DNA of 52,180 nt from Gemmatimonadota bacterium. Lineage in GTDB: Bacteria > JAAXHH01. The stretch lies in the NCBI GenBank assembly GCA_026702745.1, contig JAPPBT010000016.1, positions 1 through 52,180 of the forward strand, in the 5' to 3' direction. This document shows positions 1 through 7,356 of the stretch, in pieces. Within the stretch, counting starts at the first letter, position 1; each line of letters begins with the position of its first letter. The notes under the pieces are model-generated. The model saw nothing but the letters and a program-made list of their open reading frames with translations. It was not told where the DNA came from and did not search any database. The position numbers and the translations under genes were made by a program.

Positions 1-1529
1 GATACCGAAGATTCCGGACCGAAAAATCCGGCCAGCGTGTCCTCCGATGCGGAAAACCCCGAGAGCCGATATTCCCACTGCGCGGACATACTGAAGCGGT
101 CCCTGGACCGGTACCGCATGTACAGCCGCAGATCGTGTTCGGGCTTCAATCCGGACCGGCCGCGTCGCTCATAGCGGGCTCGCCACTGGACCCGGGCCGG
201 CGTCCGCCAGGCCACCTGTCCCCGCCAGGTATCCAGCGGAGCGGACCCGGTGGTCTGTCTTTCATCCATGTCACGGCGCCACACTCCGGAGGCTATGACA
301 CCGCGCCCCATTCTGCGGCGAAACTGTAGGGTGTTGCGCCGGTACAATTCCAGGTAGGTCAACCGTGGTTCCACGCTCAATTGAAGCGTAGTGCGGCGAT
401 CCGGCCGCCAGCGCAGTAGCAGGCTCTGCCACGACCTTTCCGACTTTTCTATCAACCTGGCATCGGGCTGGCGGTGGAAAGTCAGCCCACCTTCCACGCC
501 CTCCATGCTCCAGACCATGCCTCCCTGAACGGTCTGGTAACCCTTGTCGTCGATGGCCAATTCACCGAACAGGTTCGTGCCGCCGTACAGGAAGTCCAGG
601 TCCGCGCCCACGCGCAGGCTTCCTTCAGACTGAAGGACCGAGATGCCGACCAGTCCACTATTCCGGCTCCAGCCGATGCGGCCCCCTGGTTCCCAATTTC
701 CCGAATCGGCCCGCGAAAGCATCCCCGTCAGGCGAAAACCTCGACGGTCGATCTGCAGCGCTGCGCCGCGCCGGGCACCGGATGCATAGGTCGTCCGCAC
801 GGGCCGCAGGCCACGGATGCGGCGTTTCACCGACGCGCTGAGACTGGCCGTGGAAGGCCGGATCGAATGGCTGCGCCATATCAGTCCCTGCCCGAAATCC
901 ATTTCAAAGTATCCGAGTAACAGTCTGCGGGAAGTAGCCGAACCGCCGAAATCCACGTATCCGGACCGCCACTGGGTTTCGCCGCCCCGGTCCCGGCGTT
1001 CGCCCCGGCCACCCAGCTTGAACCTGCTTCCAAGGCCGATATCCGCCTGCATACCCAGGATGCCGTTTCCCGGCGTGTCGGGACGGTCTGTGCGGCTTCG
1101 CGCCAGGCGCAGTCGCCCGGTGGTCTCGAAACTGGGATCGTCCCCTGCGCCGCCTCCTGCCGCGCGAACGAAGGGACTGATCCGGGAAACAAGGGCAGGC
1201 GTGAAACCTTGAACCCGTACGAGTTCCCCGGCGTTGCCGAAGGGTCCGTGCCTTTCACGCCAGGCCACGATCGCGCCGGCGAGGGCCGGCGTGATCCACG
1301 GAAGTTGTTCCAACTCGGTACGGCCCGACCGGTTGATATCGAGCGGGTCGCGCCGCAGGGATACCAGCAGTGCGATGTCCTCCGGATCGATATCGGCGGC
1401 TTCCCGGTCTATCAGTGCATCGATCGAATAGTCCAGATCCTGGGCCGCCCGCTCTTCAGGCAAGCCCATCATCGCCACCAGGGACGTGGCGGCCAGCATG
1501 CGCCATATCGGTTTCATGAACAGGCGCAT
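1..1529 (-). CDS. Helix-hairpin-helix/beta-barrel envelope protein, partial
   Basis: The frame is open from an ATG at 1529 to the window edge, so the C-terminus (beyond about 509 residues) is missing. I found no stop in this frame. A short hydrophobic segment at residues 11-22 looks like a signal peptide. Residues about 62-110 (DINRSGRTELEQLPWIT, then WRERHGPF) form a classic helix-hairpin-helix of the ComEA type. The rest is rich in alternating polar/hydrophobic stretches and Arg/Gly turns, as in outer-membrane beta-barrels. The ATG begins one base after the stop of the PorV-like gene, so the two are translationally coupled. Helix-hairpin-helix motifs normally bind DNA, so joining one to a barrel suggests surface DNA handling, but that is inference. 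A second in-frame ATG at 1517 is possible. Confidence 0.75.
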   Translation of the reverse strand, partial: MRLFMKPIWRMLAATSLVAMMGLPEERAAQDLDYSIDALIDREAADIDPEDIALLVSLRRDPLDINRSGRTELEQLPWITPALAGAIVAWRERHGPFGNAGELVRVQGFTPALVSRISPFVRAAGGGAGDDPSFETTGRLRLARSRTDRPDTPGNGILGMQADIGLGSRFKLGGRGERRDRGGETQWRSGYVDFGGSATSRRLLLGYFEMDFGQGLIWRSHSIRPSTASLSASVKRRIRGLRPVRTTYASGARRGAALQIDRRGFRLTGMLSRADSGNWEPGGRIGWSRNSGLVGISVLQSEGSLRVGADLDFLYGGTNLFGELAIDDKGYQTVQGGMVWSMEGVEGGLTFHRQPDARLIEKSERSWQSLLLRWRPDRRTTLQLSVEPRLTYLELYRRNTLQFRRRMGRGVIASGVWRRDMDERQTTGSAPLDTWRGQVAWRTPARVQWRARYERRGRSGLKPEHDLRLYMRYRSRDRFSMSAQWEYRLSGFSASEDTLAGFFGPESSV

Positions 1530-1530
1530 C

Positions 1531-2346
1531 TCAACCGAACTCCATGGTAAGGGAAAACCGGTGCGTGATGCCCAGCAGGGCGTGGGACGAGAGGGCATAG
1601 TCCGTTTTGACCCGTCCCATCGCCAGGCCCAGGCCGACGTAGAACAGGGAAGGATCGGTGGTCAGACCGGCACGTACCGTAACGGACTCGGCCAGGCGAA
1701 ACTCCTGGCCCACTCGCGTGGTGTAGCCATGACGCGGATGGCGGTCGAGCTGGAAGGAAACCGTCAGACGGTCCCCCGTCCTGCTCAAGCCCGCCTGGAT
1801 GATGCGGGGGCTTTCCGCGGCGGAACCGGTCTCCGAGAAGCGGCCGACGGCATGGGCCATCGCGCCGAGACGAAGTTCGAAGGGGAGATCCAGGAGGATG
1901 CCCGCGTCCATCGCAACGGCGGAAGCGCCATCGTAGTTTTTAATGGAAAGGCTTAATCGGCGCAGGGCGAGCCCCGCATGGAACCGCCTGCCGATGGAAC
2001 GTCCGTAGGAGAGACCGAAGATACTTTCCCGGTACAGCGAGCTACCCAGTCCGTGATAGAACAGGCCGAAATGCCCGAGACTGGTCGGCGCGATGGCGGA
2101 GACGGCCAACTGAGCCAGTTCTTTCATGCCGAAGAGCCGCGTATAGTAGCTCGTCAAGGCAAGCCGGCCCACCCTGGGCGTACCGCCCGGGTTCAGGAAG
2201 GACGCTTCGGCGTCGTCCGCGACGGCCACGAAAGCGCCCGCCATGCCGACGGGTCTGGCACCGGCGTAGACCGGTTCGAAAGCACTCCATGCCGTTCCCG
2301 GCGTCGCGAGTAACAACAAAAGCGGTAGAATCAGAGATCTTTTCAT
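1531..2346 (-). CDS. PorV/PorQ-like outer-membrane beta-barrel protein
   Basis: The 271-residue protein starts with a signal peptide (KRSLILPLLLLLATPG, likely cleaved after AWSA). The mature part opens with GARPVGMAGAFVAVADD followed by SFLNPGG. This is the hallmark N-terminus of the PorV/PorQ/UPF0164 outer-membrane family, whose members are barrels that often support secretion or surface assembly. The start at 2346 is chosen because GGGAG lies five bases upstream; an ATG at 2358 would place that site inside the gene. It is co-transcribed with the helix-hairpin-helix protein. The family call is good, but the exact role is unknown. Confidence 0.75.
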   Translation of the reverse strand: MKRSLILPLLLLLATPGTAWSAFEPVYAGARPVGMAGAFVAVADDAEASFLNPGGTPRVGRLALTSYYTRLFGMKELAQLAVSAIAPTSLGHFGLFYHGLGSSLYRESIFGLSYGRSIGRRFHAGLALRRLSLSIKNYDGASAVAMDAGILLDLPFELRLGAMAHAVGRFSETGSAAESPRIIQAGLSRTGDRLTVSFQLDRHPRHGYTTRVGQEFRLAESVTVRAGLTTDPSLFYVGLGLAMGRVKTDYALSSHALLGITHRFSLTMEFG

Positions 2347-2475
2347 TTTGGCTCCCATGTGAAGATGAACTGTTGAGTGACCGCTTCAATGCGGCATATC
2401 TCAACAGTCGGAAGCCGTTTCTGAAATCTCGTTTTCTACCGCAAAAAGTCGATCCCAGTACGTCCCACTCTCGTG

Positions 2476-2503
2476 TTGACAGAGACCTCCGATCCCGTAT
2501 ATT
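2476..2503 (+). promoter_or_regulatory. Sigma70-type promoter of tRNA-Arg(TCT)
   Basis: A perfect -35 TTGACA (2476-2481) is separated by 16 bases from TATATT (2498-2503). The expected start near 2510 lies just before the tRNA at 2515. It matches the layout of the promoter at 5131-5159. Confidence 0.75.
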
Positions 2504-2514
2504 GAAGGTGGTTC

Positions 2515-2588
2515 GCCCCAGTAGCTCAGTTGGACAGAGCATCGGACTTCTAATCCGAGGGTCGCAGGTTCGAATCCTGCCTGGGGTA
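2515..2588 (+). tRNA. tRNA-Arg (anticodon TCT)
   Basis: A full cloverleaf can be drawn. The acceptor is GCCCCAG paired with CTGGGGT, the D-arm is GCTC/GAGC, the anticodon stem is TCGGA/TCCGA with loop CTTCTAA, and the T-arm is GCAGG/CCTGC with TTCGAAT. The anticodon TCT reads AGA/AGG arginine codons, which are rare in GC-rich genomes. The 3' CCA is not encoded directly after the discriminator A. Confidence 0.95.
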
Positions 2589-2725
2589 TACCAACCTCGC
2601 ATCTTCCGGGATTACCGGGCTTCGACTAACTATCTCTCCGATCATACCGCTTGAACCTAGAGATGAAATCCCGGGGCGTCGTTTCATCCGGCGAAGACAA
2701 CGACCCCTCCTGAGCACACCAGTCC

Positions 2726-3745
2726 TCACGAATCCTGCGATTCGCTGGCGGTATACTCCCGAACCGTGCGTTTTCTGGTGTCCCGGAGCGATACGACCCG
2801 GGTTCCGTTGATCGATTCGTTGTCCGGCAGCGCCGTTTCGCCTTTCTCCTTGCCGGTCTGTGCCACACTCTTCACCGACTTCAGGATATCGCTGCCCGAA
2901 ACGGCCTCGTGATCGGCATCGTAATAGTCGTACCAGGGCAGGCCGGATTCGGTATAGTATTGGGCCGTAGGCGGTTCTATGGGCGGACGCTCACCGGTTA
3001 TCGCCATCCACTGGGCCGAATTGGCGATGGTAATGAAACACCGGACGGGATGCCGCTGGTCCCAGGCATCCAGGCCATAATCGTCCTCGTAGATCTCCTG
3101 GCGCATCCGGCCGCCGGGCGCTAGTCCCATGCCCTCATCCTGGGGACTTTGCATTTCCATCAGTTTCGGGTAGTTCGATGGATATTGTCCGTCCCGCGCC
3201 CTCATCGCTTCATAGCGCTCCGCCTTCATGGGATAGGCCGTTATCTGAAGGCCGCCATGCTGCGCCGAGCCCGTCAACTGCTCTTCGACCGTGTACCCCT
3301 TGCCCAGCGGCATGGCCACGAACTGGCGGATCACGCCTTTTTCTACGCAATACCCATCAAGCCACGGTTGTTCGGGCAATACCAGGTAGTCTTGCGGATC
3401 GGTATTCAGATAGTTTATCCAGTCTTCGCCAGTGACCGCGCAGATTTTACCGGTCGCGATCTTCAATGCAAAAGGATAAGCATGGTAGCCGTCGAAGTTC
3501 AGCCACATCGCTTCGGCCTGGAACATCGGCATGATCACACCACCCCTGCGGCCCCACGTGTTCGGCAGGCGATCCGCGTAGTCATCCAGGTGGCGCAGGG
3601 GAAAACAACCCAGGCCCGGGGGCAAGGGGTAATCCTGCCCATCGTCCGGGATGCGCAGCGTACGCTGAAAGGAGATCGAACACCGTGCATGATCGTGGAC
3701 TTCCGGGCATTGTATTTCCAGCTGGTCGTGCTCAAGGTATATCAT
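2726..3745 (-). CDS. Conserved-looking protein of unknown function (XRE partner)
   Basis: I do not recognise a named domain in this 339-residue protein. It has no signal peptide, membrane segment, HExxH or other clear catalytic motif. The N-terminal half is rich in aromatic residues and Pro and reads like a compact globular domain (RTLRIPDD, PLPPGLG, PMFQAEAMWLNF). The C-terminal tail of about 50 residues is polar and probably flexible. The start at 3745 is fixed by a perfect AGGAGG six bases upstream; an in-frame ATG at 3769 would translate through that site. It lies 13 bases after the XRE regulator and is surely in the same transcript, so it is the effector or target of that regulator. Related XRE regulators are often paired with ImmA/IrrE-type peptidases, but no such motif is present here. 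Confidence 0.75.
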   Translation of the reverse strand: MIYLEHDQLEIQCPEVHDHARCSISFQRTLRIPDDGQDYPLPPGLGCFPLRHLDDYADRLPNTWGRRGGVIMPMFQAEAMWLNFDGYHAYPFALKIATGKICAVTGEDWINYLNTDPQDYLVLPEQPWLDGYCVEKGVIRQFVAMPLGKGYTVEEQLTGSAQHGGLQITAYPMKAERYEAMRARDGQYPSNYPKLMEMQSPQDEGMGLAPGGRMRQEIYEDDYGLDAWDQRHPVRCFITIANSAQWMAITGERPPIEPPTAQYYTESGLPWYDYYDADHEAVSGSDILKSVKSVAQTGKEKGETALPDNESINGTRVVSLRDTRKRTVREYTASESQDS

Positions 3746-3758
3746 CACTTTCCTCCTG

Positions 3759-4112
3759 TTACCATTCACCGTCCCGCACTTCGCGAACTATCCTGAGGAT
3801 GGCGTGATCGGGAGTCTCTTTCATCTTCCGGATCAAGTCTGCGAACAACCTCGGCCGCTTGCGGATGATCTCCTGCAGATCGCTCGACACCTTGCCCGCC
3901 AGGGCCAGCAGCACGTCCGGGTCCTCGCCCAGATCCCGTGCCAGCTTGAGCGTCGTGGCCTCGGAAGGCGGCGCCACATCGCCGCGCTCGATCTTGCTCA
4001 GGTAGGCCGGCTCGACCTCGATGCGCTGCGCCACCTGGCGCAGGGAGTAACGCCTGTCTTGCTTCCGCAGGGCCTCGCGGCGGGAACGGATGTGTTTACC
4101 AAAATGTGTCAT
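3759..4112 (-). CDS. XRE-family transcriptional regulator
   Basis: The 117-residue protein has an N-terminal Cro/CI helix-turn-helix at about residues 21-60: LRQVAQRIEVEPAYLSKIERGDVAPP, where YLSKIERG is the recognition-helix signature. It continues into LARDLGEDPDVLLALAGKV and a charged helical C-terminus that probably mediates dimerisation. It heads a two-gene operon with the unknown 339-residue protein. A near-consensus promoter ends only six bases before the ATG and no Shine-Dalgarno is visible, so the mRNA is probably leaderless. An inverted repeat flanking the -10 suggests autoregulation. Family assignment is firm; targets are inferred. Confidence 0.92.
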   Translation of the reverse strand: MTHFGKHIRSRREALRKQDRRYSLRQVAQRIEVEPAYLSKIERGDVAPPSEATTLKLARDLGEDPDVLLALAGKVSSDLQEIIRKRPRLFADLIRKMKETPDHAILRIVREVRDGEW

Positions 4113-4147
4113 ATGTTATATATAGTACACATTCAGGCACTTGTCAA
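4104..4147 (-). promoter_or_regulatory. Promoter and candidate operator of the XRE operon
   Basis: On the minus strand, a perfect -35 TTGACA (4147-4142) is followed after 17 bases by TATATA (4124-4119). The start codon at 4112 falls where transcription should begin, implying a leaderless message. The arms ATGTGT (4132-4127) and ACACAT (4109-4104) form an inverted repeat separated by 17 bases. They straddle the -10, with arm centres about two helical turns apart, as expected for a dimeric repressor site. The promoter is seen directly; the operator role is inference. Confidence 0.6.
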
Positions 4148-4196
4148 GCCTCTTTGATAAAAAAGTTCCGAAGAAACACCGGTTTGTACGTATTAG

Positions 4197-4225
4197 TTGT
4201 TAAATAGTCCTTGAAAGCGTAATAT
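4197..4225 (+). promoter_or_regulatory. Possible promoter of the 4265 beta-barrel gene
   Basis: TTGTTA (4197-4202), a 17-base spacer and TAATAT (4220-4225) match the -35 and -10 at four of six bases each. The expected transcript start near 4232 gives a short leader to the ATG at 4265. It lies back to back with the XRE promoter. Confidence 0.35.
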
Positions 4226-4264
4226 CGATCCATCTGGATTTCCACATTGGAATCAGGCACAAGG

Positions 4265-5113
4265 ATGAGTCGTAACATGGGGTGCTTACGAAATCTGAAG
4301 AAAACGCATGGAAAACCTGTCACACGGGCCGCATCATCCCGGCCAGGCACAGTGCGGTGTGGCTGGCGTATGCTTGCTATTGCACTCGCTTCACTGATCA
4401 CCGCCGCGGGAACCACGCAAGCCCAGGAAAACCCGATCGGTTTCTACATCGGCGTATTCTCGGGTCCGGGTATAATGGACGTCCGATCCACCGACATCGA
4501 CGGTTTTACGGGATCACAAGGCGTCCCCGGGCAGACGTTCGAGTACGACGATTCCGGATTCCCGGCCGGTGTCGTGGCCGGGCGGCACTTTCATCTGGGG
4601 CGTCTACCGATCCGAATCGAAATGGACGGAACGTTCGTCGGACTTCCGTCGGCATCCCGGCAGATGGACCCCGTCGGAATGGACGAAACGGCCACGTCGG
4701 ATCTGCGTTGGGTCGGTACGGCGCGCATAGGCATTCGGAAGCCTTTCGGGCGAATCGGCGTGTTCCTCGACGGCGGCGTGTCGATTGCCGGCATATCGAA
4801 TTCGTTCATCGATCTCGACCCGGGAGCGGACGGACGGATGGAGGTGGATCTCGACGATTCATTCGACGATCAGTTGACGCGCGTCGGGTGGGTCTTGGGC
4901 TCAGGAATCGAGATGCAGGTGACCGGTGCGTGGAACATCCGCTTCGAAGGCCTTTACGTGGATACAGGAGCAACTGACCACCAGGCCCCGAACCGGCTTG
5001 GCGTCAACGCGGGCATTTGCGGACCCGCCGGTCTCTCGAGCCCTTGCCGCTATAGTATCGATCAACGGTTCGCCTTCCTCCGTCTTATCCTCGTTCGCAG
5101 TCTGGGCCGATGA
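4265..5113 (+). CDS. Outer-membrane beta-barrel protein with signal peptide
   Basis: A hydrophobic segment MLAIALASLITAAGTTQAQ followed by ENPIGFYIGVF is a signal peptide with cleavage after AQA. The mature part of about 220 residues shows repeated aromatic-ended strands (RIEMDGTFVGL, RWVGTARIGI, IGVFLDGGVSIAGI, NIRFEGLYVD) and ends in strand-like FLRLILVRS. This resembles eight-stranded OmpA/Omp25-type barrels. The start is uncertain: TTG 4247, ATG 4265, ATG 4280 and ATG 4370 are in frame. ATG 4370 would begin directly at the signal peptide, while earlier starts give a long basic n-region. The gene is single, with its own likely promoter at 4197-4225. Function beyond membrane location is unknown. 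Confidence 0.7.
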   Translation: MSRNMGCLRNLKKTHGKPVTRAASSRPGTVRCGWRMLAIALASLITAAGTTQAQENPIGFYIGVFSGPGIMDVRSTDIDGFTGSQGVPGQTFEYDDSGFPAGVVAGRHFHLGRLPIRIEMDGTFVGLPSASRQMDPVGMDETATSDLRWVGTARIGIRKPFGRIGVFLDGGVSIAGISNSFIDLDPGADGRMEVDLDDSFDDQLTRVGWVLGSGIEMQVTGAWNIRFEGLYVDTGATDHQAPNRLGVNAGICGPAGLSSPCRYSIDQRFAFLRLILVRSLGR

Positions 5114-5130
5114 ATGGCCGCTTGATTTCG

Positions 5131-5159
5131 TTGACATCATACCGCCCAATGCGTATATC
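5131..5159 (+). promoter_or_regulatory. Sigma70-type promoter of tRNA-Arg(TCG)
   Basis: A perfect TTGACA (5131-5136), a 17-base spacer and TATATC (5154-5159) lie 27 bases before the tRNA at 5187. The architecture matches the promoter of the other tRNA-Arg gene. Confidence 0.75.
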
Positions 5160-5186
5160 GAATGCTGGCCTCAGTGGGTTCCCCGT

Positions 5187-5260
5187 GCGTCCGTAGCTCA
5201 GCTGGATAGAGCAACTGACTTCGGATCAGTAGGTCGGGGGTTCGAATCCCTCCGGGCGTA
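5187..5260 (+). tRNA. tRNA-Arg (anticodon TCG)
   Basis: The cloverleaf has acceptor GCGTCCG/CGGGCGT (the first pair G:U), D-arm GCTC/GAGC, anticodon stem ACTGA/TCAGT with loop CTTCGGA, and T-arm GGGGG/CCCTC around TTCGAAT. Anticodon TCG reads CGA arginine codons. CCA is not encoded. It is the second tRNA-Arg within 2.8 kb. Confidence 0.95.
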
Positions 5261-5341
5261 TTCTCTTCTTCGACTTCCCCATCTGTAGTATGGACTGCAG
5301 GGCATCGGTTCCAGAGTATCGATGGCCGGAAAGGCGTATCC

Positions 5342-6427
5342 ATGGACCGCATCAGGATCGGCGTGGTCGGCTGCGGCGCGATCGCCCAGATCCAACACCT
5401 GCCCAATATCGCCGAGCTTCGAGACCGTTACGAACTGGCCGGACTCTGCGACGCTTCCGCGAAGCTGGTCGACTTCATCGGCGAAATGTACCACGTACCC
5501 AAACACAGCCGCGTCACCCGGTACGAGGACCTCCTGGGCATCGACCTGGACGCCGTGCTACTCTGTTTCGCCGACCCCAAGACCGAAGCGGCCGTCGCCG
5601 CGCTGGACGCGGGCAAGCACGTATTCATCGAAAAGCCCATGTGCTACTCGGTGCGGGAAGCGGACCGGATCATCGGGGCCGCCGAGGCTTCGGGCAAAAC
5701 GCTGATGGTGGGGTACATGAAACAGCACGATCCAGGGTACCGTTTCGCCCGGGACGAGGTGCTTGCCATGCCCGATATCCGCTTCATTCAGGCCAACCAC
5801 CTTCACTGCGGCAACGACCGGCACCTGAGTGAATACACGCTGTATGCTTTCGACGACATACCGCCGGACGTCATCGAGGATACGACGAAAAGAAGGGAGC
5901 GCGCCGTCCAGGATGCCATCGGCGACGTGCCGGAGGCCGCACGAAGGATCTTTTTCTCCCTTTCCGGCAGCATGATCCACGACATCAGCAGCCTGCGGGG
6001 CCTCTTCGGTCCGCCGGACCGGGTGGTCAGCGCCGAAGTCTGGCGCGGAGGAACGAGTGTGACGACCGTGCTGGCCTACGAGAACGACGCGCGGTGCGTG
6101 GCGTCCTGGACCAGCCTGCCCGAACTCCACGATTTCCGGGAGACCCTGGAAGTCTTTGGTGCGGGGCGCCGCGTGGGCATCCGGTTCCCCACGGGGTTCG
6201 ACCGGGGACTGCCGTCGCCGGTCACGGTGATGGGCATGGACGGCGAACAGCCCTGGAAGAAGGAACTCGTGGTCAACAAGCAGAACGCCTTCAAGCTGGA
6301 GCTAGTTCATTTCCACGATTGCGTCGTGAACGGGAAACCACCCGTCACAGACGGTTACGGCGCGCGGCAGGACCACGCGCTGTGCCGCGACATCGTTCAC
6401 GCCTACCTGCGAGCGAATCCATCATGA
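5342..6427 (+). CDS. Gfo/Idh/MocA-family NAD(P)-dependent oxidoreductase
   Basis: The 361-residue protein has an N-terminal Rossmann fold with GCGAIA at residues 10-15 (GxGxxA) and the diagnostic E97-K98-P99, whose Lys takes part in hydride-transfer catalysis in this family. The C-terminal half is the alpha/beta substrate domain. Such enzymes oxidise hydroxyls of sugars, inositols or sugar acids. A purine-rich ribosome site (GGAAAGG) precedes the ATG. The stop overlaps the next gene's start by four bases (ATGA), so it heads the 5342-8585 transcription unit of oxidoreductase, isomerase and transporter. The substrate cannot be told from sequence, but inositol or a related polyol is suggested by iolD downstream. 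Confidence 0.9.
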   Translation: MDRIRIGVVGCGAIAQIQHLPNIAELRDRYELAGLCDASAKLVDFIGEMYHVPKHSRVTRYEDLLGIDLDAVLLCFADPKTEAAVAALDAGKHVFIEKPMCYSVREADRIIGAAEASGKTLMVGYMKQHDPGYRFARDEVLAMPDIRFIQANHLHCGNDRHLSEYTLYAFDDIPPDVIEDTTKRRERAVQDAIGDVPEAARRIFFSLSGSMIHDISSLRGLFGPPDRVVSAEVWRGGTSVTTVLAYENDARCVASWTSLPELHDFRETLEVFGAGRRVGIRFPTGFDRGLPSPVTVMGMDGEQPWKKELVVNKQNAFKLELVHFHDCVVNGKPPVTDGYGARQDHALCRDIVHAYLRANPS

Positions 6428-7356
6428 AAATCGTCTTCTGTACCCTCACGCTGAGTGGCTATCGTTCGCCGGAAGCCGCGGAACGGGGTTATCCCCTCGC
6501 CGAAGAACGAAAGCCGGTGTGGGACTGGCTCGTACGCCACGGATTCGACGGGATCGACCTGGGCGAGACCTGGTTCAATTTCTACGACGCGCCGGACGAC
6601 GCACTCGTCGAACTGGGCGAGGAGGCGCGGAGCCACGGACTCGAAATCGGCGGGCTGACCGTGCTGCGGAAGATCATCACCTGGCCGGCGCCCGAGGAGG
6701 TCCGGGCGACGAACCGGGGCTTGCTGTACAGGGCGGTGAAGGCGGCCCAACTCGCGGGCGCGCCGCTGGTCAACATGTCCATCTCGCCCCAACCCTGGGA
6801 AGTGGGCGTGCGCGAGCAGGACCTCCGGGGGCAGTCCGATCCAGTGGGCAGCAGCATGCGGGCGCGGGACGAGGACTACGAAGAGGCCGCCAGCGTGCTG
6901 CGGTCACTGGCGCGGGAAGCCGAACCGGAGGGCACCGAACTGACCCTGGAACTCCACCAGAACAGCATCGTGGACACCCCGGAGGGTATGCTGCGGCTGA
7001 TCGACCTGGTCGGCCATCCCCTGATCAAGGCGAACCCGGATCTCGGCAATTTCTACTTCGCCTACGCGACGCCCGAAGGCGGATGGGACGACGTGTGCCG
7101 CTTGCTCGCGCCCCACACCAACTTCTGGCACGTCAAGAATATCCAGCGGATCTACTTCCAGGAAGAAGACCGCGCCCAGCACATCAACGCGCCCCTGGGC
7201 GAAGGCATGATCGATTATCGCCGGGCACTCCGGATCATGCGGGACGGCGGCTTCGACGGGTACATCAGCATCGAGCTGGCCACCGGAGCCGATCCCTTCA
7301 ACGCGATCCTGTCCGGCAAGCAATACCTGGACGAAATGATGCGGGACGAGATTTGA
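6424..7356 (+). CDS. Sugar phosphate isomerase/epimerase-type TIM barrel
   Basis: The 310-residue protein reads as an AP-endonuclease-2-like TIM barrel. Candidate metal ligands are spread along the barrel: TLELHQN, NPDLGNFYFAY, FWHVKN and ISIELA near the C-terminus. The Glu, Asp, His and Glu at these strand ends match the usual ligands of xylose-isomerase-like isomerases and epimerases. Its start overlaps the oxidoreductase stop and its own stop overlaps the transporter's TTG, giving two tightly coupled junctions. With the oxidoreductase it probably carries out successive oxidation and isomerisation of one imported sugar. An IolE- or IolI-type reaction is possible, but the exact chemistry is not readable. 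Confidence 0.88.
   Translation: MKIVFCTLTLSGYRSPEAAERGYPLAEERKPVWDWLVRHGFDGIDLGETWFNFYDAPDDALVELGEEARSHGLEIGGLTVLRKIITWPAPEEVRATNRGLLYRAVKAAQLAGAPLVNMSISPQPWEVGVREQDLRGQSDPVGSSMRARDEDYEEAASVLRSLAREAEPEGTELTLELHQNSIVDTPEGMLRLIDLVGHPLIKANPDLGNFYFAYATPEGGWDDVCRLLAPHTNFWHVKNIQRIYFQEEDRAQHINAPLGEGMIDYRRALRIMRDGGFDGYISIELATGADPFNAILSGKQYLDEMMRDEI

Noticed and set aside
3149-3796. 215-residue plus-strand frame opposite the unknown 339-residue gene
   Set aside because: It is antisense to a gene with a perfect ribosome site and reads as low-complexity shadow sequence typical of GC-rich DNA.
4144-4416. 90-residue minus-strand reading frame
   Set aside because: It covers the divergent promoter region and the signal-peptide region of a real gene on the other strand, has no ribosome site and no recognisable sequence.
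2515-5260. Integrated element between the two tRNA-Arg genes
   Set aside because: No integrase, and no repeated tRNA 3' end was seen apart from the common T-arm.
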